Both the position numbers and the translations under genes were made by a program. From DATFDN01 sp963756545 (GTDB lineage Bacteria; Pseudomonadota; Alphaproteobacteria; Acetobacterales; Acetobacteraceae), in assembly GCA_963756545.1 (NCBI GenBank), contig CAVWNY010000008.1:248001-312000 (forward strand): 64,000 nt of DNA, in the 5' to 3' direction. The notes under the pieces were generated by a model that had not been told where the DNA came from, searched no databases, and saw nothing but the letters and a program-made list of their open reading frames with translations. Position 1 is the first letter of the stretch; each line of letters starts with the position of its first letter. Positions 8,965-17,657 of the stretch are shown one piece after another.

Positions 8965-9624
8965 ATGGTCAGCCAGACGACGATCCAGGCCAAGGTCAAC
9001 AAGGGCAGCGCCATCGCGACGGCGAAGGCGGGCGTGGCGTGCGCGTGGTATCGCGCGACCTCGGCGACGAACCCGCTGGCCGGCGGCAACCAGCTCGGCA
9101 CTCTGCAAGTCCTGTTCGACACCTCGGCAACGATGGGGCAGCGCACGCCTCGGCGGCGCGACAAGCCGGAGGATTGGTTCGGCGCGTTCGACATCACCGG
9201 CATAGCTTTGGGCGATTACCTCGTCACGCCGGCGGCCGAGACGTTCTTCGTGGCCACGCTCGACCCGTTCCGGCCGGCGCGTCTCGTGCTGTGCAATCGG
9301 ACTGTAGAGATCAGCGAACCGGAACCCATGCAGGGCGTCGGGGAGATTGCCGGCTACGGCGGCGACCTCGCCAAGGCCGAGACCGTGCTGGCCTCGGGCT
9401 GGCCGTGCTCGATCGCGCAGGGCAACCGGGTTGAGCCGTCGAGCGCCGGGCTGCCCGGCGACGTGCGGCTGCCCTGGACGAGCGTGCTGTTGCCCGCGAT
9501 TCCCGGCGTGACGCTGCGGAACGGCCTGATCCTCACCGACGACGAGGAGTTCCGGCGCATCATCAGCTCCACCGAGCTGACGCCGCTCGGCTGGCGCTGC
9601 ACCGCTGTTCTGGAGACCGCATAG
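8965..9624 (+). CDS. Phage neck/connector protein, unknown family
   Basis: A 219-residue protein. ATG 8965 overlaps the preceding stop (TGATG), so I choose it over the longer upstream frame, which would read through the split gene. It contains KPEDWFGAFDITGIALGDYLV and a C-terminal FRRIISSTELTPLGWRCTAV. It lies in the interval that normally encodes head-closure and tail-terminator proteins before the sheath. No family assigned with confidence. Confidence 0.7.
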   Translation: MVSQTTIQAKVNKGSAIATAKAGVACAWYRATSATNPLAGGNQLGTLQVLFDTSATMGQRTPRRRDKPEDWFGAFDITGIALGDYLVTPAAETFFVATLDPFRPARLVLCNRTVEISEPEPMQGVGEIAGYGGDLAKAETVLASGWPCSIAQGNRVEPSSAGLPGDVRLPWTSVLLPAIPGVTLRNGLILTDDEEFRRIISSTELTPLGWRCTAVLETA

Positions 9625-9628
9625 GCGC

Positions 9629-10525
9629 ATGGCCGACAAGTCCGAGGTCGAGGGGGCGCTGGCCACGCTCGCTGCGTCCGCGCTGTATCCGGCCGGGCCG
9701 TCCGGCGCGTGCGTGGCCGGTCTGCCGGTGCGGGTCTATCGCGGCTGGCCGACGGCCGAGCAGCTAGACCAGGATGTGCAGGCCGGAACGGCGCACGTCA
9801 CGGTGTTCGAGGCGGCGGGGTTCACGCGGCTCGGCACCGGCGACCTTGACCACGAAATCAGTGTGCAGGCGGCGCCCGCAACCCTGGCGGCGACCGTCGC
9901 CGGATCGGTCGTGAGGTTCGCCGGCGTGGCGGCTTCGGGCCAGCTCGCCGGCGTTGCGTTCGGCGGCCAGAGCTGGGTCTATGCCGTGCAGGCGTCCGAC
10001 ACGCCGCTTTCGGTCGCGCGGGCCCTCGCCGCTTTGATCGCGGGCGCTGGTTGGACGCTGGAGAACGGCAACCCGATCACCGACGATGCCGGCAACCCCC
10101 TCCTGCTGAGCGAGGGGGCTACGGCGAGCGCGAGCGGCCCGAACGGCTTGCTGACGATCGCGACCACGCTGCCAGTGACCGTGCGCGTCGTGCAGGATGG
10201 GCAGACCATCCGCCGCGTGCGCCAGCAGGTGCAGGGCTTCCGCATCATCACCTGGGCGCCGTCGCCGACCGCGCGCGACGCCATCTGCGCCGCCGTGGAT
10301 GCCGCCTTTGCCGATGCGCGGTGGGTGCCGCTTCCCGATCAGCGCGGGCGGCTGATCTACCGCAACACCGTGACGAACGACGTGCCGAGCCGCGCCCGGC
10401 TGTGGCGACGCGATCTGCTCTACAGCGTGCAGTTCTGGACCACGATCACGCTGGCCGCGCCCGAGATGCTGTTCGGCGACACCGAGATCGCGGTGGCCGA
10501 CACCACGCTCTCGATCATCACCTGA
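9629..10525 (+). CDS. Phage structural protein before the sheath, unknown family
   Basis: A 298-residue protein starting 4 bp after the previous stop. It is rich in Ala/Val/Thr beta-strand segments. The C-terminal third (VRRVRQQVQGFRIITWAPSP and on) looks like a neck or tail-terminator type domain; the middle (residues ~90-190) resembles an inserted beta domain. Position immediately upstream of the tail sheath gene supports a neck role. It is co-directional with its neighbours and probably part of the late operon. Confidence 0.65.
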   Translation: MADKSEVEGALATLAASALYPAGPSGACVAGLPVRVYRGWPTAEQLDQDVQAGTAHVTVFEAAGFTRLGTGDLDHEISVQAAPATLAATVAGSVVRFAGVAASGQLAGVAFGGQSWVYAVQASDTPLSVARALAALIAGAGWTLENGNPITDDAGNPLLLSEGATASASGPNGLLTIATTLPVTVRVVQDGQTIRRVRQQVQGFRIITWAPSPTARDAICAAVDAAFADARWVPLPDQRGRLIYRNTVTNDVPSRARLWRRDLLYSVQFWTTITLAAPEMLFGDTEIAVADTTLSIIT

Positions 10526-10568
10526 CCGGGCCTCTCGCCCACCCCATCCCCCCGAGGAGTTTGCGCCC

Positions 10569-12194
10569 ATGCCGATCGTCCAACAGGGCGCGGTCAACAC
10601 GACCGCGCTCGTGGTGCCGGACCTCTATGTGCAGATCGTGCCGCCGCAGAACCTGATCCTGAACGGCGTGCCGACCGACATCCTCGGCGTGGTCGGCAGC
10701 GCCCCGTGGGGGCCGGTCGGCCAGCCGACGATCATCGGCACCATGTCGGATTACGCGGCGGCGTTCGGCTCCGTCGTGGCCCGCAAGTTCGACATGGGGA
10801 CGCAGGTCGCGACGGCGGTTCAGCAGGGCGCGCAGGATTTCCGCTGCGTGCGCGCCACCGACGGCACCGACGCGGCGGCGACGGCGGTGCTGAACGGTTC
10901 CTCGACCGCGAACTGCTCGGCGATCCTCACCTCGCTCTACACCGGCTCGCTCGCGAACGGCGATCAGATCACGCTCGCCGCCGGCAGCAAGGCCGGCTCC
11001 TACAGGCTGACCGTCGCCCGGCCCGGCCGCACGTCCGAGGTGTTCGACAACATCGCCGGCACCGGCGCGGCCTTCTGGTCGGCGCTCATCGCGGCGGTAA
11101 ACACCGGGTCGGGCCAGGTGCGCGGTCCCTCAAACTTCATCACGGCCGCTGCGGGCGCCGGCGCCAACGTCTCGGTCGCCCCGTCCTCGCTTTCCCTGCC
11201 CATGACGATCACGCTGGGCTCGGGCACCAATGGCGGCACCGCCGGCACCGACGGCGCCTCCGGCATCACCGCCGCGATGCTGGTCGGCCAGGACATCGTG
11301 CCGCGCAAGGGGATGTGTGCGCTGCGCGGCCAGGGCTGCTCGGTCGGCCTGCTGGCGGACGCGGACGATTCGACGCAGTGGAGCACGCAGATGGCCTTCG
11401 GCCTGTCCGAGGGCATCTACATGATGCTGGTGGCGCCGGCCGGGTCCGCCATTCAGAACGGCAGCACCGGCACGGTCGATCTCAAGCAGGCGGCCGGCAT
11501 CGACTCCTTCGCGGCGAAGTTCCTGCATGGCGATTGGCTGTGGTGGTCCGACCAGGTGAACGGCGTCGTGCGGCTGGTCTCGCCGCAGGGCTTCGCGGCC
11601 GGCCGGCTCGCCAACCTCTCGCCCGAGCAGTCCGGCCTCAACAAGCCGATCTACAGTGTGATCGGCTCGCAGAAATCGGGCACGCCGGGCAGCGGCCAGG
11701 CGACGACGTATTCGACCGCCGAGCTGTCCGCGCTCATTCAGGCCGGCGTGGACGTGATCTGCAACCCGCAGCCGGGCGGCGCCTATTGGGGCCTTCGGGC
11801 CGGGCACAATTCCTCGTCCGACCCGCGCGTGAGCGGCGACAATTACACTCGGCTGACCAACTTCATCGCCGCCACGCTCGATGCCGGCATGGGCTTGAAC
11901 GTCGGCGAGGTCATCAACACCAAGCTGTTCGACAGCATCCACGCGACCCTGACGAGCTTCCTGCAGAACATGCTCGACCAGGGCCTGCTCGGCAGCACGG
12001 ACGGCACGGTGCCGTTCGCGGTGGTGTGCGACGCGAGCAACAATCCGGCCTCGCGCACCGCGCTGGGCTACGTGCGGGCGGATGTGCAGGTTCGCTACCA
12101 GGGCATCAACGAGAAGTTCATCGTGAACCTCGAAGGCGGCCAGACCGTGCAGGTGAGCCTGCAAACGCTGCCCGGCGGCCAGCCCTCCGCATAG
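10569..12194 (+). CDS. Tail sheath protein (contractile tail)
   Basis: A 541-residue sheath protein, ATG 10569 with GAGG upstream. The N-terminus (TALVVPDLYVQIVPP...LGVVGSAPWGPVGQP) and the C-terminal beta/alpha domain (GYVRADVQVRYQGINEKFIV) are characteristic of myovirus sheath proteins. It makes the outer contractile cylinder that drives the tube into the host. This gene identifies the prophage as contractile-tailed, in agreement with the downstream gpV, gpJ, gp25 and gpD-like genes. Confidence 0.9.
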   Translation: MPIVQQGAVNTTALVVPDLYVQIVPPQNLILNGVPTDILGVVGSAPWGPVGQPTIIGTMSDYAAAFGSVVARKFDMGTQVATAVQQGAQDFRCVRATDGTDAAATAVLNGSSTANCSAILTSLYTGSLANGDQITLAAGSKAGSYRLTVARPGRTSEVFDNIAGTGAAFWSALIAAVNTGSGQVRGPSNFITAAAGAGANVSVAPSSLSLPMTITLGSGTNGGTAGTDGASGITAAMLVGQDIVPRKGMCALRGQGCSVGLLADADDSTQWSTQMAFGLSEGIYMMLVAPAGSAIQNGSTGTVDLKQAAGIDSFAAKFLHGDWLWWSDQVNGVVRLVSPQGFAAGRLANLSPEQSGLNKPIYSVIGSQKSGTPGSGQATTYSTAELSALIQAGVDVICNPQPGGAYWGLRAGHNSSSDPRVSGDNYTRLTNFIAATLDAGMGLNVGEVINTKLFDSIHATLTSFLQNMLDQGLLGSTDGTVPFAVVCDASNNPASRTALGYVRADVQVRYQGINEKFIVNLEGGQTVQVSLQTLPGGQPSA

Positions 12195-12208
12195 CGGTCG
12201 TCAGTGGT

Positions 12209-12283
12209 CAGTCGTCGGTTGTCAGAGAAGGCGCTGACCATGACTGCTGACTCTGAAGACTGACGACTGACAACCGACAACTG
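12209..12283. repeat. Inverted repeat between sheath and tube genes
   Basis: The arms CAGTCGTCGGTTGTCAG (12209-12225) and CTGACAACCGACAACTG (12267-12283) pair at 16 of 17 positions. Partial copies of CAGT/CTGAC motifs lie in the loop. It fills most of the 103-bp gap and stops before the ribosome site of the tube gene (ACGGAG). It could form an mRNA hairpin that tunes sheath:tube expression. There is no T-run, so it is not a classical terminator. Confidence 0.6.
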
Positions 12284-12297
12284 AACGGAGTGGTCCC

Positions 12298-13077
12298 GTG
12301 GCCGCCTCAGACAATGATTTCACTATCGGCAATGACGTTCGGCTGGTGCTGATCTTCGGCATCCTCGGCCGGATCGACCTTGCCCACATCACCGGCTTCT
12401 CCGCGAAGCAGATCGTCAAGCAGCTCCGCGTGCCGATCCTGAACGCGCCGCCGATCGGACGCGACGTGCCGGGCGGCTGGAATGGCTCGTTCGACATCGA
12501 CCGCGCCAACAGCGCCGCCGACGACCTCGCCTCGGCAATCGAGACGCTGTTCTGGAACGGCCAGCGCCTGCCGTCCGGGCAGATTTACCAATACGTCAAC
12601 GAACCGGACGGCTCGACCTCGACCTTCCTGTTCTCGGGCGCGACGCTCGCGGTGGACGATGCCGGGACGTGGCAGCAGGAACAGGCGGTCAAGCAGCACC
12701 TGAGTTTCTTCGCCAGCCGGCGCCGGAGGATCTCGAGCATGGTCGAGCCACGCACCGTCACGGACGCGGCCACCGGGCGCGCGTTCACCCTTCGCATCCT
12801 GTCGCCCGGACAGATGCTCGATCTCCTGGAAGCGGCGGGGAAGAACTCGACCAATCAGGGTTGGGTGCAATACGCCATGCTGGTCTGCTCGGTGGCCGAG
12901 ATCGACGGCGTGCCGGAGCCGATGCCGACCAGCATCAAGGAGGTGAAGGCCCTCGGCGAGAAGGTCGGCAATTCCGGGATCGTCGCTCTCGGGAACGATC
13001 TGTTCGGGACCGGCTCGCCCGCCGCGGACGCGCCCGTCGCCGCCCAGGCCGAGGCCGTGGCGACGGCAAAAAACTGA
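12298..13077 (+). CDS. Tail tube protein fused in frame to tail assembly chaperone
   Basis: One 259-residue frame holds two proteins that are normally separate. Residues 1-~147 are a tail tube protein (start GTG 12298; core IGRDVPGGWNGSFDIDRANS; end SFFASRRRRIS). Residues ~148-259 resemble a tail assembly chaperone (TGRAFTLRILSPGQMLDLL...VPEPMPTSIKEVKALGEKV). GGAGG at 12725-12729 precedes an internal ATG at 12739, so the chaperone may also start independently. The frame ends at TGA 13075 on a slippery heptamer. A lost tube stop codon is the simplest explanation, but a single fused polypeptide cannot be excluded. Confidence 0.75.
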   Translation: MAASDNDFTIGNDVRLVLIFGILGRIDLAHITGFSAKQIVKQLRVPILNAPPIGRDVPGGWNGSFDIDRANSAADDLASAIETLFWNGQRLPSGQIYQYVNEPDGSTSTFLFSGATLAVDDAGTWQQEQAVKQHLSFFASRRRRISSMVEPRTVTDAATGRAFTLRILSPGQMLDLLEAAGKNSTNQGWVQYAMLVCSVAEIDGVPEPMPTSIKEVKALGEKVGNSGIVALGNDLFGTGSPAADAPVAAQAEAVATAKN

Positions 13078-13247
13078 GCCGGCACCCTGTTCTTCGCGAC
13101 GTGCTGTTCCTGGTGAAGAACGGGGTGCCCTACGATGTGGCGATGACGATGACGCCCGTGCGCCGTCTCGCTTGCGTGGTCGCGCTCGGCGAACTCGGCG
13201 GCGGTGCGTTCGACTGGAAGGCGCTTCGTTGGCAGGAGCGGCGATGA
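13068..13247 (+). other. Programmed -1 frameshift and extension of tail assembly chaperone
   Basis: The heptamer A AAA AAC (13068-13074) is in the correct codon register directly before the in-frame TGA (13075-13077). Slipping back one base gives KKLSRHPVLRDVLFLVKNG and reads on to TGA 13245-13247, a 58-codon extension ending FDWKALRWQERR. This is the classic G/G-T arrangement of tail chaperones, in which a minority of ribosomes make the longer form needed for tube assembly on the tape measure. The next gene starts at ATG 13244, overlapping the extended stop. Confidence 0.82.
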
Positions 13248-13753
13248 AATCCTTTGACGGCATCGCCGCCTTCATCCGGCATCTGGCGATCATGCAGGCG
13301 ACGATCCCGGCAGCCGAGAAGGATTGGCTGACCGCCGCTGCCCGCATCGTACAGCGCGAGGCGAAGGCCGAACTCGGCACCTATCAGCGCGCCAACACGG
13401 GGCCGTTCGGGCCGTGGCCGGAGCTGGCCGACGCCACCAAGCGCGAGCGCGCCGAGAAGGGCTTTTCCGAGAACGAGCCGCTACTGCGGACGGGCGCGTT
13501 GCGCGACAGCATCACGGTCGCAGTGCGGGGCCACGAGGCGGCGATCGGGTCGGAGAGCGAGATCGCGGTCTATCAGGAACTCGGCACCACAGGCTCGGCC
13601 GGATCGAGCATGTGGGGCAAGGTGGGGCGCCAGCACGTCCCGCCGCGCCCGTTCCTCGGCCCGGCCGGGTTCCGCAAGGGCGAGGAGGCCGCGAAGCTGA
13701 TCGGCGCGCATGTCGGCTGGCACGTCGCCGGTCTGCCTCCCCGAAAGCCCTGA
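13244..13753 (+). CDS. Phage virion morphogenesis / tail completion protein (gpG/HK97 gp10-like)
   Basis: A 169-residue protein starting at ATG 13244, which overlaps the stop of the frameshifted chaperone. Key stretches are FIRHLAIMQATIPAAEKDWL at the N-terminus, PFGPWPELADATKRERAEKG, EPLLRTGALRDSI and the C-terminal HVPPRPFLGPA. The LLRTGxLRxSI plus PPRPFLG pair is typical of virion morphogenesis proteins, which finish or cap the tail before head joining. The order chaperone, completion, tape measure is normal. Confidence 0.82.
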   Translation: MKSFDGIAAFIRHLAIMQATIPAAEKDWLTAAARIVQREAKAELGTYQRANTGPFGPWPELADATKRERAEKGFSENEPLLRTGALRDSITVAVRGHEAAIGSESEIAVYQELGTTGSAGSSMWGKVGRQHVPPRPFLGPAGFRKGEEAAKLIGAHVGWHVAGLPPRKP

Positions 13754-13914
13754 GACCCTGCCCGGAAGGGAGGTACGTGGTCTCAGCGGGTTGCGATAGT
13801 GTGGCCGCATCGTCGGTGCGGTGCTCTACACTCGCGTCCAGTTCGTTCCGTTGCTAATCCGCTCTTACCGGCTCTGATGCCGCCCGCACTGCCCACGCTA
13901 AGGTTTAGGTGACG

Positions 13915-14139
13915 TTACCGAATGGAGCCGAAGCGGGTGTACTTCGTTCCGCTACAGGCTGGGCAAGAAGAGCCTTTGTAGCAGCCGGTAGAGGACAACC
14001 AGCCAACTTGGCAGCAGCCGATGAAAGGGCTCCCTCCCACACCTCCGCCGCAGTCTGGGTTGCTGCAACGATAGAGAGCGAAGCCGTGGTTGGCCTCGCC
14101 ACACCCAGGACACTTGGAGCGCGTCGGCTCGTTGCTCAT
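13915..14139 (-). CDS. Cys-rich zinc-ribbon-like small protein
   Basis: A 74-residue minus-strand gene. The start ATG at 14139 is preceded by GGGAGGA with a 6-bp gap, a strong ribosome site. Four Cys clusters (CPGCGEA, CSNPDCGGG, CC, CPACSG) are arranged as zinc knuckles. It runs opposite to all phage structural genes around it and lies in a 725-bp gap between tail completion and tape measure, so it is accessory. Function is unknown; the fold would be a small zinc ribbon. Confidence 0.65.
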   Translation of the reverse strand: MSNEPTRSKCPGCGEANHGFALYRCSNPDCGGGVGGSPFIGCCQVGWLSSTGCYKGSSCPACSGTKYTRFGSIR

Positions 14140-14279
14140 GCTGTTCCTCCCAGGCCATTTGCCGCCGTGAAACTTGCTACCTGAGCAGCAGTGCTGCGAC
14201 AGCGTAGCGAACGCATGTTGTCCCCGCCCCGGACTGGGTCAAGGCCCTTGCAACTCGGCGGGTCAGCAGGCGGACGCGC

Positions 14280-14400
14280 GCAACGAGAATCCATGCGGTC
14301 GCGGAAATGACGAGCGAGCCTGCGGCAGCGGCCGAGCCACGCGAAGCTGCGCTCGACCGCCGCTTGATGATCTCGATTTCCAACAGCCGAAGCCGGCGAG
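14280..14400 (-). pseudogene. Remnant of IS5-family transposase C-terminus
   Basis: On the minus strand one frame reads LEIEIIKRR and the adjacent frame reads AVERSFAWLGRCRRLARHF. The second is the conserved C-terminal block of IS5-family transposases, as in the intact copy at 58326-58760 (WVIERTFSWFGRNRRLAKDF). The two blocks are in different frames, so at least one indel separates them. The rest of the element is gone. It marks an old insertion in the gap that also holds the Cys-rich gene. Confidence 0.55.
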
Positions 14401-14478
14401 TTCGCAGCGCAGCTTGTGGCCGGCATCGAGGCTGATGATGCGAACTTCTTTTTAAAGTCAGAACTCTGAGAGCGAGAC

Positions 14479-16629
14479 ATGATCGAGGCATACCGGGTCG
14501 GCGTCTCGCTGGTGATGGACAGCAACGTTGGGCGCGAGCTGTCCGCGCTCCAGCGCCAGTTCGAGGTGTTCCAGCGCATCCTTCAACGGACGCAGGGCAC
14601 CGTGAACGAGCTGGCGTCCGGGATGCGCGCGATCACCCGGCTGGGGCGCGGCGCGGCCGAGGCCTGGCAGGAGGCGGCGAACGCGATGGAGCGCGCCGCC
14701 AACGCGGCGAGCCGGGCGGCCCGCGCCATGCCGGCAGGGGCGGGGACCGGCTTCACACTGCAAGGCGACTCATACGGCCCTAGCACGCCGAGGGCGCCAC
14801 GCGGCCGCGGCGGTCCCGTGGTGCCGTTCGGCCCCAACGGCGCGCCATTCCCGCCCGGTGCAAACCCATATGCGGGCGGCGATCTGGTGCCCGAGGGCTA
14901 CGACTTCGGGCGGCCGTCCCGTGGCCCGATCCCTCTGCCGCCGCTCGCCCGCCCTCCGGGGCGCCCGTCGAGTCACGAGTTCGGCCTGGCGACGATGGGC
15001 TACGGCCTGATCGGCGCCGGGATGACCGGCTTTGTCGGCTCGGTATTCGATGCCGGCGCCCAGGTCGGCCACATCGGCTACCAGCTTCGCGCGCAAGGCT
15101 ACAGCGACGAGCAGGTGAAGCACGCGATGGAGGTCGCCAAGACCTCGCAGCGCGACATCCTCGGGGTGACGGTCGGCGGCGCGCTGACCGCCCAGCTCGA
15201 CCTCAACACCATCCTGCGCGACCCCGCGAAGGCGGCGAAGCTCGCGCCCGACCTGATGCGGATGGCCGTCGTGCTGGCCGCGTCCGGCAAGGGCGATCAG
15301 CTCTCGCAGTTCTTCAAGGCCGCGCAGGCCGGCGAGCTGAAGGGCATGATCCATTCGCCCGAGGAGTTCGCGCACTTCCTGCACATGATCGAGGCGACCT
15401 CGATCACCACCGGCGGCCGGATCGGCCCGGCCGAGATCCTGCAATTCATCCGTTCGGGCGGCGCCGCCGCTATGGCGCTCGGCGACGACACCATGTTCGG
15501 CTACGCGATCCCGGCCATCCTGTCGCAAGGCGCGGCGCGCGCCGGCACCGGCTTCCGCGGCTTCTACCAGCAGTTCTCCGCCGGCAAGATGAGCGAGTCC
15601 GCGCAGACCCTGCTCATCGAACTCGGCCTCGTGGCCGACAAGTCGAAGTTCCAGAAGACCCCCATCGGAATGTATCGCGCGTTGCCGGGCGCGCTCGTTG
15701 GTCAAGATGAGCTGCAACAGGGCAAGCTCTTTGAATACATCCGCGACATCCTGCTGCCGCGGATCAAGGCATACAACGTCGCCCATTACGGCTACGACGA
15801 TGTGAACCTGGAGAGCGCGACGGGCTATCAGCTCGCCTCCCGCATCCCCGGCGGCAACCTGCTCGCCGACATCTTCCGCCTGCTGCCGCTGTCGGAAAGC
15901 TATCAGACGGCGGTGAAGGCGTCCTCGGAGCGCGATGCGTTCGCGATGCGGGTGGCGACCGACCCGACCTTGAAGGTGCAGGGCTTGCAGGCGGCGTGGA
16001 ACGGCTTCCTGGTCTCGCTCGCCAACGGCCCGGTGATGGATGCCGCGACCAAGGTGCTGACCGACCTGACCGGCGGGCTGAACGCGCTCGGCAAGTTCGC
16101 CGACGACCATCCGACCATCGCCAAGCTGACAATCGAGTTCGCCGGGGCGCTCGGCGCGCTGGCGACCGCCATCGCGGTTGCCTCCGGCGCGCTCTGGCTG
16201 GGCGGCCCGATGCTGCGCGTCGGCAAGTGGGCGCTTGGCGCCGGTGCGGCGGCCGCGACCGGCAGCGAGGTCGCGGGTGGGCTGGCGACCGGCGTGGGCA
16301 TCGGCGCGGCGGCGCGGTTCGGACTCGGGCGGCTGGCATGGCCGCTCGCCCTCGGAGCGATGGCGTGGGACTGGAACCCGTTCGGACTAAACGATGTCAC
16401 CTGGTCGCCGCTCGACCCGTTCCACATCGGTCATGCGAGCGCCGCCCCGGTGAACGGCGCGCAGACCGTCAACCTGACCGGCGACGTGCATCTCGACGGC
16501 CAGCGCGTCGGCAACGTGGTGGCGAACAACCACGCCGATCAGGCGGCGCGGCCTCCGGCCGGGCCGACCACGCCCGACGTGCAACTCGGCCTGCCGATGC
16601 CCGGCATGAATCCCTTCTCCCCGTTCTGA
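14479..16629 (+). CDS. Tail tape measure protein
   Basis: A 716-residue protein, the longest tail gene upstream of the baseplate set. It has an N-terminal helical region (RQFEVFQRILQRTQGTV and on), a Pro/Gly-rich linker (~residues 90-165), a long helical middle and a hydrophobic segment near residues 549-575 (FAGALGALATAIAVASGALW). It sets tail length by spanning the tube lumen and is ejected with DNA. Position after chaperone and completion genes and before the hub genes agrees. Start ATG 14479 follows GAGAGCGAGAC. Confidence 0.85.
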   Translation: MIEAYRVGVSLVMDSNVGRELSALQRQFEVFQRILQRTQGTVNELASGMRAITRLGRGAAEAWQEAANAMERAANAASRAARAMPAGAGTGFTLQGDSYGPSTPRAPRGRGGPVVPFGPNGAPFPPGANPYAGGDLVPEGYDFGRPSRGPIPLPPLARPPGRPSSHEFGLATMGYGLIGAGMTGFVGSVFDAGAQVGHIGYQLRAQGYSDEQVKHAMEVAKTSQRDILGVTVGGALTAQLDLNTILRDPAKAAKLAPDLMRMAVVLAASGKGDQLSQFFKAAQAGELKGMIHSPEEFAHFLHMIEATSITTGGRIGPAEILQFIRSGGAAAMALGDDTMFGYAIPAILSQGAARAGTGFRGFYQQFSAGKMSESAQTLLIELGLVADKSKFQKTPIGMYRALPGALVGQDELQQGKLFEYIRDILLPRIKAYNVAHYGYDDVNLESATGYQLASRIPGGNLLADIFRLLPLSESYQTAVKASSERDAFAMRVATDPTLKVQGLQAAWNGFLVSLANGPVMDAATKVLTDLTGGLNALGKFADDHPTIAKLTIEFAGALGALATAIAVASGALWLGGPMLRVGKWALGAGAAAATGSEVAGGLATGVGIGAAARFGLGRLAWPLALGAMAWDWNPFGLNDVTWSPLDPFHIGHASAAPVNGAQTVNLTGDVHLDGQRVGNVVANNHADQAARPPAGPTTPDVQLGLPMPGMNPFSPF

Positions 16630-16642
16630 TCCGGTTTCACCC

Positions 16643-17464
16643 ATGACGATCCTCTCCACCGTCGCGAGCATCGGCGGCATCGGCGGCGCCGTGTCCGAGA
16701 TCCTCGGCACCGACCAGACGAACGTGACGCTCGGCGACATCTCGCTCTCCGGGATCGCGCTGCCGGCGGCGATGAAATGGGGCGGGCGGCAACGCCTGAA
16801 CCGCCAGCAGGCGCCGGGCGGTTCGGTGCTCGTCACCGACCTCGGCACCGAATGGCAGCCGATCGGCTGGAACGGCACCTTCGAGGGACCGGATGCCCCG
16901 CGCCAGGCGCAGCAGGTCTATGCCGCCATGAAGGCGAGCAAGCCGCTCGTGCTCGCATGGCTCGACCAGCAATGGCTCGTGGTGATCCGGGAGTTCTCGG
17001 CTGACGACACGACGACGGGTTGGGTGCCGTATCGCATCGCCTGCGAGGTGCTGGCCGACGCCAGCACCTTCGCCGGCCCGGCCGCGCCACCCTCGCTCGG
17101 CGAGCAGATCATCGGCGACATCAACAGCGCGCTCGGGTTCGATGTCGTGGATGCGGCCAACCAGGCGATGACGTTGCTCGGCAAGGTCCAGCAGGCGGCG
17201 ACCCTCGCGGGCGCGCTGACCAAGGGCGGCGGGGCGTTCACGTCGCTTGCCTCCGCCGCCGGCATCGCCGCTGGGGCCGTTGGCGGTGCCGTGACGCTGG
17301 CCGAGACCGGGATCAACGGCCTCTCGGGTGCGGTGAGCGGCGCGGGCAAGGCGGTCTCCTGGGTGCATGGCGCGGCGGCGCAGACAGGCAATCTCGCGCA
17401 GTCGGTCGCGGCCAGCGGCTTCGTCGGCCGCATCAACTCGAACCTCTCCAGCGCCAGCACATAG
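16643..17464 (+). CDS. Phage tail/baseplate protein, DNA-circularisation-like N-domain
   Basis: A 273-residue protein. The N-terminal ~150 residues (LPAAMKWGGRQRLNRQQAPG, TEWQPIGWNGTFEG, QQWLVVIREFSAD) resemble the baseplate/hub protein that follows tape measures in many myoviruses, often labelled DNA circularisation N-terminal. The C-terminal ~110 residues are Ala/Gly-rich helical repeats. It starts 13 bp after tape measure and precedes the LysM-like gene, as in P2/Mu-type baseplates. The exact family is not certain. Confidence 0.68.
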   Translation: MTILSTVASIGGIGGAVSEILGTDQTNVTLGDISLSGIALPAAMKWGGRQRLNRQQAPGGSVLVTDLGTEWQPIGWNGTFEGPDAPRQAQQVYAAMKASKPLVLAWLDQQWLVVIREFSADDTTTGWVPYRIACEVLADASTFAGPAAPPSLGEQIIGDINSALGFDVVDAANQAMTLLGKVQQAATLAGALTKGGGAFTSLASAAGIAAGAVGGAVTLAETGINGLSGAVSGAGKAVSWVHGAAAQTGNLAQSVAASGFVGRINSNLSSAST

Positions 17465-17471
17465 GCCGCGC

Positions 17472-17657
17472 ATGAAAACCATGACGGTGATCGGCGGCGA
17501 TCTCTTTGCGATCGCGGCGGCCGAACTTGGCGATGCGTCGCAGTGGATCCGCATTGCCGAGCTGAACAGCCTGTCCGATCCGGTCCTCTCCGGACAGGCC
17601 ACGCTTCTGATCCCCGACGTGGACCCGAACGCAGGCGGCGGCATTGCCTCTCAATAA
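17472..17657 (+). CDS. Small LysM-like tail protein (gpX type)
   Basis: A 61-residue protein from ATG 17472, 7 bp after the previous stop. The sequence VIGGDLFAIAAAELGDASQW ... IAELNSLSDPVLSGQATLLIP has the LysM pattern (GDLxxIA, then an IAxxNxLxxP...G..L.IP end) seen in phage tail protein X, which plugs the hub. Its end overlaps the TTG start of the gpD-like gene, consistent with coupled expression of hub components. Confidence 0.75.
   Translation: MKTMTVIGGDLFAIAAAELGDASQWIRIAELNSLSDPVLSGQATLLIPDVDPNAGGGIASQ

Larger units (their letters stand above)
7004..8965 (+). pseudogene. Small phage connector gene split by a 1.8-kb cargo insertion
   Basis: The 5' part starts at ATG 7004, overlapping the previous stop (TGATG), and reads MRQWGLWVQDSFG. 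The 3' part reads RVIARVVALLATRLNNAILD and ends at TGA 8963-8965, overlapping the next ATG (again TGATG). Both halves reach the tetramer AATT (7073-7076 and 8879-8882) in the same codon phase. Removing the DNA between the two copies restores an uninterrupted 51-codon gene coupled at both ends. This is direct sequence evidence for insertion of the two cargo genes. The original role is unknown. Confidence 0.7.

Noticed and set aside
13909..14184. Plus-strand ORF opposite the Cys-rich gene
   Set aside because: No ribosome site and a composition explained by the complementary strand, which has a strong ribosome site and Cys pairs.
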